This document shows, one piece after another, positions 26,038 through 34,752 of a stretch of 64,000 nucleotides of DNA. A model generated the notes under the pieces. It had not been told where the DNA came from and searched no databases. It worked only from the letters and a program-made list of their open reading frames with translations. How positions within the stretch are numbered: position 1 is the stretch's first letter; every line of letters begins with the position of its first letter. Source of the DNA: Halorientalis litorea (GTDB lineage Archaea; Halobacteriota; Halobacteria; Halobacteriales; Haloarculaceae). Position numbers and translations under genes: made by a program. Location of the stretch: contig NZ_CP095482.1 in assembly GCF_023028225.1 (NCBI RefSeq), positions 2,542,001-2,606,000 on the forward strand, written 5' to 3'.

Positions 26038-26562
26038 ATGGACCGGCGTCGATTCCTCGGCCGTGCTGGATTGCTCGCCTGCTTCGGTGTCGCTGGGTGT
26101 GTCGGCGGGACGGACTCGACTGACACCGAAACCGAAACACCACCGTCCACGGACACGCCAACCCGGACGCCGACAGCAACACAGCGGGCAACGGAAACCC
26201 GGACGCCGACGGCGACGGCGACACCGACGGAGACGCCAACCGAGACGGCGACACGGACCGAAACAGCCACTCCGCCGCCGGAGTCAGTTACCGTCGCCGT
26301 CGGCCCGGACGGGCGGTTCCGGTTCCGACCGGAGACGTTCGTGGTGGCCGTCGGCGGACGAGTAACGTGGGACTGGGAGGGCAACAGCCACAATATCGGT
26401 GTCGCCGACACGCCGGACGGTGCCTCGTGGTCGGGGCACGACGAGATGCTGTACGATACTGGGCATACCTACAGTTACACGTTCGAGACGCCCGGGCAGT
26501 ACGAGTACTTCTGTAGTCCGCACCGCGGTACCGGGATGGTCGGGTCCTTTACTGTTCGGTGA
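26038..26562 (+). CDS. Halocyanin-like blue copper lipoprotein
   Basis: 174 residues. The N-terminus has RRRFLGRAG and a lipobox VAGCVGG, then a Thr/Pro-rich linker (repeats of TPT/TET, residues about 27-80, probably glycosylated), then a plastocyanin-type domain with ligands in NSHNIGV (histidine) and CSPHRGTGM (cysteine, histidine, methionine). It is an outer-face electron carrier. The linker differs from the acidic one of the 9-kb halocyanin, so the two are not recent copies. It stands alone between the asparagine-synthase-like gene and the convergent TFB gene. Confidence 0.92.
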   Translation: MDRRRFLGRAGLLACFGVAGCVGGTDSTDTETETPPSTDTPTRTPTATQRATETRTPTATATPTETPTETATRTETATPPPESVTVAVGPDGRFRFRPETFVVAVGGRVTWDWEGNSHNIGVADTPDGASWSGHDEMLYDTGHTYSYTFETPGQYEYFCSPHRGTGMVGSFTVR

Positions 26563-26605
26563 CACAGACCGGACAACGTGTCGGGAACGAAGAAGGGATA
26601 CCCGT

Positions 26606-27583
26606 TCAGACTACTTGGCCTTCGGCTTCCAGCAGTTCGTGATACCGGTTGCGGATGGTGACCTCGCTAATCTGGGCCACCTCGCTGACCTCGCTCTGTG
26701 TGACCTTCTCGTTGGCGAGCAGTGACGCGGCGTAGACGGCCGCGGCCGCTAGCCCGACGGGGGACTTGCCGGAGTGAACGCCCTTCGACTTCGCCGTCGA
26801 GAGCAGTTCGCGGGCGCGGCGTTCGACTTCGTCGGAGAGGTCGAGGTCGGAGACGAAGCGGGGGACGTAGCTCTCGGGGTCGGCGGGCTGGATTTCGAGG
26901 TTCAGTTCCCGCACGACGTAGCGGTACGTCCGGGCGACTTCGTCTTTCTCGACGCGGGAGACGGCGTCTATCTCGTCGAGGCTCCGGGGCGTTCCGGCCT
27001 GCCGGGCGGCGGCGTAGAGCGAGGCGGTGGAGACGCCTTCGATGGAGCGGCCGGGGAGGAGGTCCTCGTCGAGCGCGCGGCGATAGATGACGCTGGCGGT
27101 TTCTCGGACGTTCTCGGGGAGGCCGAGGGCGGAGGCCATGCGGTCGATTTCGCCGAGTGCCTGCTTGAGGTTGCGCTCTTTCGAGTCGCGGGTCCGGAAC
27201 CGCTCGTTCCACGTGCGCAGTCGCTGCATCTTCTCGCGCTGGCGTGAGGACAGTGAGTTGCCGTAGGCGTCTTTGTCCTGCCAGCCGATGTTGGTCGACA
27301 GTCCCTTGTCGTGCATCATGTTGGTGGTGGGGGCACCGACGCGGGACTTCTCGTCTTTCTCGCTGGCGTCGAACGCGCGCCACTCCGGCCCGGGGTCGAT
27401 TTCGTCCTCCTCGACGACGAGGCCGCAGTCTTCACAAACCGTCTCGCCACGCTCGGAGTCGCTGACGAGGTTGCCGTCACACTCGGGGCAGACGAGTGTC
27501 TCAGTCTCTTCGTCAGTCGACGCTTGGTCTTCGTCCTCGCTCGCGCGCTCGCGCGTGTATTCTCTGATGGTGGTGTCTGTCAT
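26606..27583 (-). CDS. tfb: Transcription initiation factor IIB (TFB)
   Basis: 325 residues. An acidic N-terminal tail is followed by the zinc ribbon CPEC and CEDC (near residues 33-52), the B-reader region (PGPEWRAFDASEKDEKSRVG), and two cyclin repeats. Repeat signatures are LPENVRETASVIYRRALDE and SLYAAARQAGTPR, then GVHSGKSPVGLAAAAVYAA with VTQSEVSEVAQISEVTIRNR at the end. It recruits RNA polymerase to TBP-bound promoters. Haloarchaea carry several TFB genes with distinct roles, so this is one member of a family. Confidence 0.95.
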   Translation of the reverse strand: MTDTTIREYTRERASEDEDQASTDEETETLVCPECDGNLVSDSERGETVCEDCGLVVEEDEIDPGPEWRAFDASEKDEKSRVGAPTTNMMHDKGLSTNIGWQDKDAYGNSLSSRQREKMQRLRTWNERFRTRDSKERNLKQALGEIDRMASALGLPENVRETASVIYRRALDEDLLPGRSIEGVSTASLYAAARQAGTPRSLDEIDAVSRVEKDEVARTYRYVVRELNLEIQPADPESYVPRFVSDLDLSDEVERRARELLSTAKSKGVHSGKSPVGLAAAAVYAASLLANEKVTQSEVSEVAQISEVTIRNRYHELLEAEGQVV

Positions 27584-27815
27584 TGGTTGAATCGGCGGGC
27601 ACTACTGCCCGGAAAACTGTCGGACGTAACAATATGTTGTGCTCGCGCCGACTTAAACCTTCCGCCGGTTTTAGCGGCTCACAGAGTCGTTTTTCGGGAC
27701 TTCGCCGGTCCGGCTGTGTGCCGGTCGAGCACACACGGACCGGGGTCGTGTCGGGTCCGGTGCGGTGATATCGGGGACCGAAACCCTTAGTGCCAGTCCG
27801 GGCCTCGCCGCGGAC

Positions 27816-28094
27816 ATGAGCGACCCCGCCGTAGACCGTGAGGAGGTCCGACACGTGGCCTCGCTGGCGCGGATCGACCTCGACGACGACGAGGTCGACC
27901 GCTTCGCCGAGCAGTTCGCCGACATCCTCGACTACTTCGAGACGCTCGACGAGGTGCCCGAAGTCGAGTCCGAGGCGGACCTCGCCAACGTCATGCGCCC
28001 GGACGAGGAACGCGAATCGCTGAGCCAAGAGGACGCACTGCAGAACGCCCCGGACAGCGAAGCGGGCTTTTTCAAAGGGCCGAAGGTCTCCTGA
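27816..28094 (+). CDS. gatC: Asp-tRNA(Asn)/Glu-tRNA(Gln) amidotransferase subunit C
   Basis: 92 residues. VRHVASLARIDLDDDEVDRF and the C-terminal NVMRPDE followed by LQNAPDSEAGFFKGPKV are the GatC signatures, the last being the belt that wraps GatA. The ATG at 27816 was chosen over 27765 since it begins right before the conserved helix. The stop overlaps the gatA ATG by one base, giving translational coupling. gatB is not in this window. Confidence 0.93.
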   Translation: MSDPAVDREEVRHVASLARIDLDDDEVDRFAEQFADILDYFETLDEVPEVESEADLANVMRPDEERESLSQEDALQNAPDSEAGFFKGPKVS

Positions 28095-29374
28095 TGTCGT
28101 ACAACCTCTACATCACCGAGGAGACGGTCGAGGGGGCCGCCGACGGCCCGCTCGCCGGCCGGACGGTCGCCGTCAAGGACAACATCTCGACGGCGGGACT
28201 CCGCACGACCTGCGGGTCCGAGATGCTCGCAGACTACGTGCCCCCATACGACGCGACGGCCGTCAAGCGGCTGAAAGACGCCGGTGCGACCATCACTGGC
28301 AAGACCAACATGGACGAGTTCGGGATGGGGACGACCACCGAAACGTCGGCGTTCGGTCCCACCGAGAACCCGGCCGCCGAGGGTCGGGTACCCGGCGGGT
28401 CGTCCGGTGGCTCTGCGGCCGCCGTCGCCGCGGGCGAGGCCGACCTCGCGCTGGGGTCGGACACCGGCGGGTCGGTACGCTGTCCCGCCGCGTTCTGTGG
28501 CGTCGTCGGTATCAAACCCACCTACGGCCTCGTCTCCCGGTACGGTCTCGTCGCCTACGCGAACTCCTTGGAGCAAATCGGGCCGTTCGGCCGGACCGTC
28601 GAGGACGCCGCGGAACTCCTCTCGGTCGTCGCCGGCCCCGACGAGTACGACGCGACGACCCGCGAAGCACCGCCGGACAGTGAGGCGGCCGTGGACTACG
28701 CTGCCGCCGCCGACGGGGACGTCGACGGGATGGAAATTGGCGTGCCGACGGAACTGCTCGACGGTGCCGACGAGGGCGTCGTTGAGACGTTCTGGGACGC
28801 CATCGCGGAGTTGGAAGCACAGGGTGCGAGCTACCACGAGGTCGACCTCCCGTCCGTCGAACACGCCGTCGAAGCCTACTACGTCATCGCCATGTCCGAG
28901 GCGTCCTCGAACCTCGCACGGTTCGACGGCGTGCGCTACGGCCCCGAGAGCGACCACGAGGGCAACTGGAACGAGGAGTTCGCCGACGTGCGTGACCGCG
29001 GCTTCGGCGAGGAGGTCAAACGCCGCGTCCTCTTGGGTACGTACGCCCTCTCGGCGGGCTACCACGACAAGTACTACAAGAAGGCACAGGACGCCCGTGC
29101 GTGGGTCAAGCAGGACTTCGATTCGGCACTCGAAGACGCCGACGTACTGGCGTCACCGACAATGCCCGTCCCACCGATGGCGATGGGCGAGAGCCTAGAC
29201 GACCCGCTTCGGATGTACCTCGCGGACGCTAACACGACGCCGGTGAACCTCGCCAACCTCCCCGCCATCTCGGTCCCGGCGGGCGAAACCGACGAGGGGC
29301 CGGTCGGCCTGCAGTTCGTCGGCCCGGCCTTCGGCGAGGAGACGATTATCCGGGCGGGAAGTGCGTTGGCCTAA
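28094..29374 (+). CDS. gatA: Asp-tRNA(Asn)/Glu-tRNA(Gln) amidotransferase subunit A
   Basis: 426 residues of the amidase-signature family. The Ser-cisSer-Lys catalytic triad is visible: lysine in TVAVKDNIST near 27, the GGSSGGSAAAVAAG glycine/serine loop near 105 and the nucleophile serine in SDTGGSVRCPAAF near 130. It releases ammonia from glutamine for GatB to amidate misacylated tRNA. The protein is slightly shorter than many bacterial GatA. It overlaps the convergent histidine kinase gene by four bases. Confidence 0.94.
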   Translation: MSYNLYITEETVEGAADGPLAGRTVAVKDNISTAGLRTTCGSEMLADYVPPYDATAVKRLKDAGATITGKTNMDEFGMGTTTETSAFGPTENPAAEGRVPGGSSGGSAAAVAAGEADLALGSDTGGSVRCPAAFCGVVGIKPTYGLVSRYGLVAYANSLEQIGPFGRTVEDAAELLSVVAGPDEYDATTREAPPDSEAAVDYAAAADGDVDGMEIGVPTELLDGADEGVVETFWDAIAELEAQGASYHEVDLPSVEHAVEAYYVIAMSEASSNLARFDGVRYGPESDHEGNWNEEFADVRDRGFGEEVKRRVLLGTYALSAGYHDKYYKKAQDARAWVKQDFDSALEDADVLASPTMPVPPMAMGESLDDPLRMYLADANTTPVNLANLPAISVPAGETDEGPVGLQFVGPAFGEETIIRAGSALA

Positions 29375-31080
29375 TCAGCCGGCGCAGTCGTTCCTGTCGT
29401 GGCTCGGTCCGGCTCTGTCGCGGGTGGGAGGTCGACCCGGACGACGGTGCCCCGCGGGTCGTTCTCGGCGAACGAGAGCGTCCCACCCATCCGCGTGACG
29501 CCCCACTTGACCGACCAGAGGCCGAGGCCACTCCCGTGTTCGAGTGGGTCCTCCGTGCCCGCCTCGACCACGGCACGCTCCGTCTCCGGGATGCCCGGGC
29601 CGTTGTCGCTGACGGCCACACACACCGTGCCATCCTCGCGTCGGGTAGCGGACGCGACGACCAGTGGTGCCTCCGCGTCGTTGTGTTCGGCGGCGTTCTC
29701 GACCACGTTTCGGAGGGTAATCGTGAGGACGCGCTCGTCGACGCCAGCGACGGCGTCGTCGGGGACGGCCGAAGTAAACTCCGTGTCCGGGTACGCCGCG
29801 TCCACGTCGGCGACGACGCGCTCGACGACTGTGGCCACGTCGGCCCGCGGAGCGGGAGCGGCCGAGAACGACATCATGCGTTCGACGTCGCGGGCGCGCT
29901 CGCCGAGACTGAACAGGCCGTCCGCCGTCGTCCGTATCTGCTCGGCACCCGTCTCCGGGTCCGCGTCCTCGGCTTCGGCGATGCGTGTGGCGTGTGCGCG
30001 GATGACGTTCAAGTCGTTGCGGAGGTTGTGCCGGAGGACGCGGTTCAGGACCGTGAGCCGTTGCTCGCGCGTCTGTCGCCGTGTCACGTCTCTGAGGACG
30101 ACGGTGTGGCCGCGTGGGCCGTCGCGGCCGGGCACGGGCGACACCTGCGTCTCGAAGCGGCGTGTCCCGCCGACGGTTTCGAGGTCGACGGTGTCCGTAG
30201 CGTGGAACGTGTCGAGTGCGGTTCCGAGCACTGCGGCGAGTCGCATTCCGACGGCATCACCGTCCGCGACTCCGAACGTCTCTCGGGCCACGGCGTTGGT
30301 TCTGAGCAGTGTCCCGTCGGTTCCGGTGACGAACACGGCGTCGTCGATGGAGTCGAGGGCAGTCTTCGGGCCGACGTTCCCGGCCGCGGGCACCGAATCG
30401 AACAGGTCGTACGGGCCGGCGACGAGGCCGACGGCCGCGACACAGAGGAGGTAGCCGCCGCCGACCATACCGAGTGCGATGTCGTAGCCGCTCGTGGCGG
30501 CTACCTCCGGCATGAGAACGAACCCGACCCACGGCCAGACGCCGACGAGCGAGAGCGACGCACCGAGTCCCGTGTCGAGGTGGTCGTATCGGACGACGGT
30601 GCGGACGAACAGACCGACGGCGACGACGACGAGGCCACTGGCGTAGTAGAGGCCCGCTTCGTGGAACAGCCCGGCGGCCTCCACCACGAGCGGTGGGAGG
30701 CCGGCGAGCGTCGCCGCTGTTCCGGCACCCATCATTCCGCCGCCACCGAGCGTCACGACGGTTCCGCCGATAGCACCGGCGACTGCGGGGAGCACGAACG
30801 CGACAGCGTGGCCGCGCGTCGTCACGAGGTCGACCCCGTAGTGGTCGAAACTCAGCAACGCGAGTGCGACCGGGACGGCGAGATACGTGTACAGCCAGAC
30901 GAGTTCGTACGGCCCGTAAGCCGGTGCCACGGCGGCAACCGCCAGTGCCGACAGCCCGACGGTCCCGGATAGAAGCGCGAACCGCCGCGCGAGCGGTCTG
31001 TCACGCGTCGCCCACGCGCGGTAGCCGATGCCCAACAGGACGAGGCCACTCGCCAGCGACACCGCGCGTGCGACCGCCAT
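29371..31080 (-). CDS. Membrane histidine kinase with PAS domain
   Basis: 569 residues. The N-terminal 220 residues form about seven hydrophobic helices, like the 7TM N-terminal sensor of haloarchaeal kinases. A PAS domain (TALDSIDDAVFVTGTDGTLLR onwards, about 235-345) follows. The H-box is LNRVLRHNLRNDLN near 362 with the phosphorylated histidine, then NVVENAAEHN, DNGPGIP and GSGLGLWSVKW of the ATPase domain. The start was set at 31080 (MAVARAVSL), directly before the first helix; the open frame extends to 31275. No response regulator is adjacent, so the partner is elsewhere. Confidence 0.9.
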   Translation of the reverse strand: MAVARAVSLASGLVLLGIGYRAWATRDRPLARRFALLSGTVGLSALAVAAVAPAYGPYELVWLYTYLAVPVALALLSFDHYGVDLVTTRGHAVAFVLPAVAGAIGGTVVTLGGGGMMGAGTAATLAGLPPLVVEAAGLFHEAGLYYASGLVVVAVGLFVRTVVRYDHLDTGLGASLSLVGVWPWVGFVLMPEVAATSGYDIALGMVGGGYLLCVAAVGLVAGPYDLFDSVPAAGNVGPKTALDSIDDAVFVTGTDGTLLRTNAVARETFGVADGDAVGMRLAAVLGTALDTFHATDTVDLETVGGTRRFETQVSPVPGRDGPRGHTVVLRDVTRRQTREQRLTVLNRVLRHNLRNDLNVIRAHATRIAEAEDADPETGAEQIRTTADGLFSLGERARDVERMMSFSAAPAPRADVATVVERVVADVDAAYPDTEFTSAVPDDAVAGVDERVLTITLRNVVENAAEHNDAEAPLVVASATRREDGTVCVAVSDNGPGIPETERAVVEAGTEDPLEHGSGLGLWSVKWGVTRMGGTLSFAENDPRGTVVRVDLPPATEPDRATTGTTAPAD

Positions 31081-31225
31081 CACGGTGAGTTGCACGCACG
31101 AAACCCACGTAGCAACCCACAAAAGCGTTGTTCGGCGTCCCTTCCGGAAGCATTCTGATTCGGACCAAAATTCGAACCGCAGTCGCGAGTGAACGCTTTT
31201 GCACGTCCCGGCCCTCCCTTCGGAC

Positions 31226-32761
31226 GTGACCCGCGTCCTCGTCTGGCACCGTGCGGACCTGCGGACCGCGGACAACGCCGCCCTCGCGGCGGCCGCCGCG
31301 GACGCCGACGCCCGGCCCGTGCCCGCGTTCGTCTTCGACCCGCGGTACTACGGCCCCGACGCACTCGCCTGTGACGCGCGACGCGAGTTCCTCCACGAGT
31401 CGCTGGCCGACCTCCGGCGGCAGTACCGCTCGCTCGGGTCGGACCTCGCGCTCTTGCACGGCGACCCCCGTGAGCGACTGCGTACGCTCCTCGACTCCGG
31501 GGCTGTCGACGCGGTGTCTCTCAACCGCGACGTGACGGCCCGACGCGGCCGCGAGCGTGACCGCGCCGTCCGCGACTGGCCCGCTGTCACCGCGTTCGCC
31601 GACGACGGTATCGTCCGTCCCGGACCCGAGAACCGCGAACCGGACGGGACCGTCACCGTCGAGACACGCGACGGATGGGGCGACCAGTGTGAGGCGTACT
31701 TCGAGGCCGACCCGCACCCGCGCCCGGACTCGCTCCCGCCGAACCCGCTCGACAGCGACGTGACGCCCGACGACGTGCGGGAGCAATACGACGTGGCTCC
31801 GGCGAAGACGGCCGTCCCCGAGGGTGGGACCGTCGCGGGCAACGAGCGACTGTCGGCCTTCCGTGAGCGTGTCGGCGAGTACCCGTCGGTCGTCTCGCCA
31901 CCCGCGGCCGCCGAGGACCGCTCGTCGCGGCTCTCGCCGTATCTCGCGTTCGGGTGTCTCTCGGTGCGGCAGGCCTACCAGACGGTACAGGACGCCCCGG
32001 ACGGCCGCGGGCGGTCGATGTTCGAGTCGCGACTGTACTGGAACCGCCACTACAACCAGAAACTCGCCGACTGGCCGGGATGGACGGAGACGGCCGCGAA
32101 CCCCGTCTTCCGGGGGTTCCGACGCGACGAACACGACCCGGAACTGGTGGCGGCGTGGCAGGAGGGACGGACGGGGTTCCCGATGGTCGACGCCGCGATG
32201 CGTGCCCTCGTGGAGACGGGCTACATCAACTTCCGGATGCGGGCGATGTGCGCGTCGGTCTTCTGTTACATCCTTCGGGAGTGGTGGAAGCGTGGAGCCG
32301 ATTTCATGTACGCCCACCTCGTCGACGCAGACGCCGCCATCAACTACACGCAGTGGCAGGCACAGGCGGGACTCGTCGGCGTTCACCCGATTCGCGTCTA
32401 CGACCCGGCCAAACAAGCCCGGGAGTACGACCCGGACGGTGCGTTCGTCCGCGAGTACGTCCCCGAACTCGCGCCGCTCCCGGACGAACACCTGCCCCGT
32501 CCCGAGAAGGCACCGCTCGCCGTACAGGACGAGGCTGGCGTCGAGGTGGGCACGGATTATCCGTATCCGGTCGTCGACTTCGAGGCACGCGCCGACCGTG
32601 CCCGCGAGGAGATGGCACGACTCGACGACCGGGCCAAAGAGGCAGTGTACGCCGACCCGACCGTCCGGCGGCGTGCGTCGCTGTCTCGACGGGGTGGGCG
32701 TGCCACGGAGGAGGCCGCGGACGGCACCGGCGAGGGGCAGGCCACACTCGACGAGTTCTGA
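31226..32761 (+). CDS. Cryptochrome/photolyase family protein
   Basis: 511 residues. The N-terminal antenna fold begins TRVLVWHRADLR, and the FAD-binding domain has GCLSVRQAYQ, WNRHYNQKLADWP, GRTGFPMVDAAMRALVETGY and NYTQWQAQAGLVGVHPIR. The last differs from the classical CPD photolyase pattern (WQW...GTDAAPYFR), and the usual HNR triad reads NFRMR, so it belongs to a divergent branch. The start was set at the GTG 31226; the frame from TTG 31199 adds nine residues outside the fold and a CTTTT element lies about 28 bases before 31226. It would repair UV lesions or act as a light receptor. It ends in a hairpin with a T run. Confidence 0.88.
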   Translation: MTRVLVWHRADLRTADNAALAAAAADADARPVPAFVFDPRYYGPDALACDARREFLHESLADLRRQYRSLGSDLALLHGDPRERLRTLLDSGAVDAVSLNRDVTARRGRERDRAVRDWPAVTAFADDGIVRPGPENREPDGTVTVETRDGWGDQCEAYFEADPHPRPDSLPPNPLDSDVTPDDVREQYDVAPAKTAVPEGGTVAGNERLSAFRERVGEYPSVVSPPAAAEDRSSRLSPYLAFGCLSVRQAYQTVQDAPDGRGRSMFESRLYWNRHYNQKLADWPGWTETAANPVFRGFRRDEHDPELVAAWQEGRTGFPMVDAAMRALVETGYINFRMRAMCASVFCYILREWWKRGADFMYAHLVDADAAINYTQWQAQAGLVGVHPIRVYDPAKQAREYDPDGAFVREYVPELAPLPDEHLPRPEKAPLAVQDEAGVEVGTDYPYPVVDFEARADRAREEMARLDDRAKEAVYADPTVRRRASLSRRGGRATEEAADGTGEGQATLDEF

Positions 32762-32764
32762 ACC

Positions 32765-32790
32765 GTGGGGTATCTTTTTTTCCACCCCAC
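32765..32790 (+). terminator. Hairpin with T-tract after the photolyase gene
   Basis: GTGGGG and CCCCAC flank a loop holding an uninterrupted run of about eight T residues just after the photolyase stop. Archaeal termination relies mainly on T runs, so this is a plausible terminator; it also precedes the next promoter. Confidence 0.4.
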
Positions 32791-32803
32791 TATTCGTGCA
32801 GAG

Positions 32804-32810
32804 TTTTTAA
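32804..32810 (+). promoter_or_regulatory. TATA-like element of the amidohydrolase gene
   Basis: TTTTTAA centred about 30 bases before the ATG at 32837. Confidence 0.45.
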
Positions 32811-32836
32811 CCGGGCCGGGCGTGATGTGCGTTCTC

Positions 32837-33904
32837 ATGGTAACACTGGACGACGTATTCGTGGCGGATGCCGTGTCCCACGCCTACAACCTGCACCCGT
32901 CGAACTACGCCATCGAGCGATACGCCGAACCCGTCGTGGACCTGATGCTGGGGGCGGAGGCGGCGATGCCCGAACAGTACCGCCGAACGGAGGAGTCTTT
33001 CCTGACCGACTGGGACCCGTCGGTGACGGCGAACATGTTGTTTCGCGAGAGTCCGGTCGATTTCACCGTCTTCCATCCCCAGTCCATCACCATCTTCGAG
33101 GACGGCCTCACGTCGATGGGGAAGGCCCGCGAGTTCGTGGAAGCCCATCCGAACCGAAGCGCGCAGTTGGCGAGCATCGACATCATCGGCATGGAGAACC
33201 CGGGCGACGAACTCGCCCGGCAGGCCGACGAGTACGGCGTCCACGGCGTGAAAGTCTACCCCTCCTACTGGAGCGACGACGGGCACACGGGGTTCAAGAT
33301 GGACGATGCCGAGACTGCGTTCCCGCTCTGGGAGCGGTGCGCAGACTTGGGTCTCGACGTGGTTGCCGTTCACAAGGCGGTCCCGTTCGGGAACGTCCCG
33401 CTCGACCCGTACCGGGTCGACGATATCGAGGAGGCCGCCGCGAGTTTCCCGGACCTGAACTTCGAAATCGTCCACGGCGGGTTCATCCTCGCCGAGGAGA
33501 CGGGCTACCGCATCGCGGAACACGACAACGTCTACGTCAACCTCGAAATCACGGCGGCCGACGCCGCGACCCGGCCCGACCAGTTCGTCGAGACGATGGA
33601 GAACCTGCTGTGGGCCGGCGGGAAGGAGGCCGTCGAGAAAGTCATCTGGGGCTGTGGCACGCCGCAGTTCCACCCGCGACTGCTGCTCGAGTCGCTGTGG
33701 GAACTCGACTTCCCCGAGATGGAGTCCCGTGACGGCACCTACACGATTACCGACGACGACAAGCGGAAGATGGTCGGTGCGAACCTCGCCGACGCCCACG
33801 GGTTCGACGTGGACGAACTGCAGGACGCCATCGGCGACGACGAGTACGCCGACACCGACCTCGCCGACCCGTACTCCACGACCCCCTTCGAGGTGGAAGC
33901 ATGA
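32837..33904 (+). CDS. Amidohydrolase (TIM-barrel, amidohydrolase-2-like)
   Basis: 355 residues. The N-terminus begins VTLDDVFVADAVSHAYNL; the usual HxH opening pair of the family is reduced to one histidine (AVSHAY). Later metal-site features include KVYPSYW, VAVHKAVPFG, NFEIVHGGFI and the C-terminal WGCGTPQFHPR. These features match the amidohydrolase-2/ACMSD-type decarboxylase-hydrolase group. Its stop overlaps the next start (ATGA), tying it to the DUF59 protein. The same two families are found together in the propane-type binuclear iron monooxygenase operons of actinobacteria, but no monooxygenase is in this window. Start chosen at 32837 on the TATA spacing. Confidence 0.85.
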   Translation: MVTLDDVFVADAVSHAYNLHPSNYAIERYAEPVVDLMLGAEAAMPEQYRRTEESFLTDWDPSVTANMLFRESPVDFTVFHPQSITIFEDGLTSMGKAREFVEAHPNRSAQLASIDIIGMENPGDELARQADEYGVHGVKVYPSYWSDDGHTGFKMDDAETAFPLWERCADLGLDVVAVHKAVPFGNVPLDPYRVDDIEEAAASFPDLNFEIVHGGFILAEETGYRIAEHDNVYVNLEITAADAATRPDQFVETMENLLWAGGKEAVEKVIWGCGTPQFHPRLLLESLWELDFPEMESRDGTYTITDDDKRKMVGANLADAHGFDVDELQDAIGDDEYADTDLADPYSTTPFEVEA

Positions 33905-34305
33905 GCACGGACGACGGTGCGGCCGTGGATACTGCGGCCGACGCTTCGGTCACACCCGACCGCATCCGCGACGAACTCCGGGCTGTCGTTGACCCCTGTA
34001 CGGCGGCCAACGGGTCGAACCTCGACATCGTAGAGATGGGGCTGGTGGAGTCGGTCACCGTCGACGGCAGCGAGGCGCGCGTCGAGATGCACCTCACGAC
34101 GCCGGCCTGTCACATGGTCCCGTACTTCATCACGGAGATAACGGACTGCGTGGAACCGCTCGCCGGCGTTGAGTCGGTCACCGTCGACACCGACGCCGGG
34201 ATGGAGTGGACGCCCGAAATGATGACTGACGCTGCCAGAGCCAAGCGGGACGCCACGCTAGAACGGTACGAGGCACGCTACAGCGGCGACCGCGCTACGG
34301 AGTGA
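33901..34305 (+). CDS. DUF59/MIP18-family protein (metal-sulfur cluster assembly-like)
   Basis: 134 residues. After a variable 20-residue N-terminus comes the MIP18/PaaD-like core: IRDELRAVVDPCTAANGSNL, DIVEMGLVESV, LTTPACHMVPYF and a helix ending DAARAKRDATLERYEARY. The cysteine in TPACHM is the position that binds or transfers iron-sulfur clusters in SufT/PaaD relatives. It is translationally coupled to the amidohydrolase. A cluster-assembly or metallation role for a partner enzyme is likely, with the partner unknown. Confidence 0.88.
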   Translation: MSTDDGAAVDTAADASVTPDRIRDELRAVVDPCTAANGSNLDIVEMGLVESVTVDGSEARVEMHLTTPACHMVPYFITEITDCVEPLAGVESVTVDTDAGMEWTPEMMTDAARAKRDATLERYEARYSGDRATE

Positions 34306-34361
34306 GTGTCCAAAGAAGCAGAGTCACGCGGTGTCGCGGTGACGCGACGGTGCGAAACTAG

Positions 34362-34556
34362 TTAGTTGCGAACGACGTTCGTCGCGCGCGGGCCCTTGGG
34401 GGCCTGTTCGATGTCGAACTCGATGTCAGTACCTTCGGTGAGGTCCTCGCCGCCAACGTCCTCCATGTGGAAGAAAACGTCCTCGTCCGCGTCCTCAGTA
34501 TCGATGAAACCGTAACCGCCTGTGTCGTTGAAGAAATCAACTTTACCGTTTGCCAT
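34362..34556 (-). CDS. cspA: Cold-shock protein (CspA-like)
   Basis: 64 residues with the RNA-binding motifs GYGFID (RNP1 KGFGFI equivalent) and VFFHMED (RNP2 VFVHFS equivalent), inside a five-strand OB fold. The start MANGKVDFFND is exact for the family. It binds single-stranded RNA or DNA. A TTAT element in the AT-rich stretch (near 34583-34590) may be the promoter. It lies between the DUF59 gene and a histidine kinase. Confidence 0.95.
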   Translation of the reverse strand: MANGKVDFFNDTGGYGFIDTEDADEDVFFHMEDVGGEDLTEGTDIEFDIEQAPKGPRATNVVRN

Positions 34557-34752
34557 TGCGAGTAAACGGAGACTGGGTACACGGATAAGGGTTGGCAATC
34601 TGTTTTCTCTGTTCGGATTATAGATTTTGTATATCCATTGTATCGGGTATAATCTGAACATCCGGCCAACTTGGCCGCTTTCAACAAAAATGCCCCTCGA
34701 TTCCACACTGCCTGTCCGGGCTTTCGACGTATCGGCAGTTCTGGGTCGGTCG

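Noticed and set aside
29371..29374. Overlap of gatA and the histidine kinase as a possible fusion or error
   Set aside because: The two genes converge and share four bases of their stop codons, a normal tight convergent arrangement.
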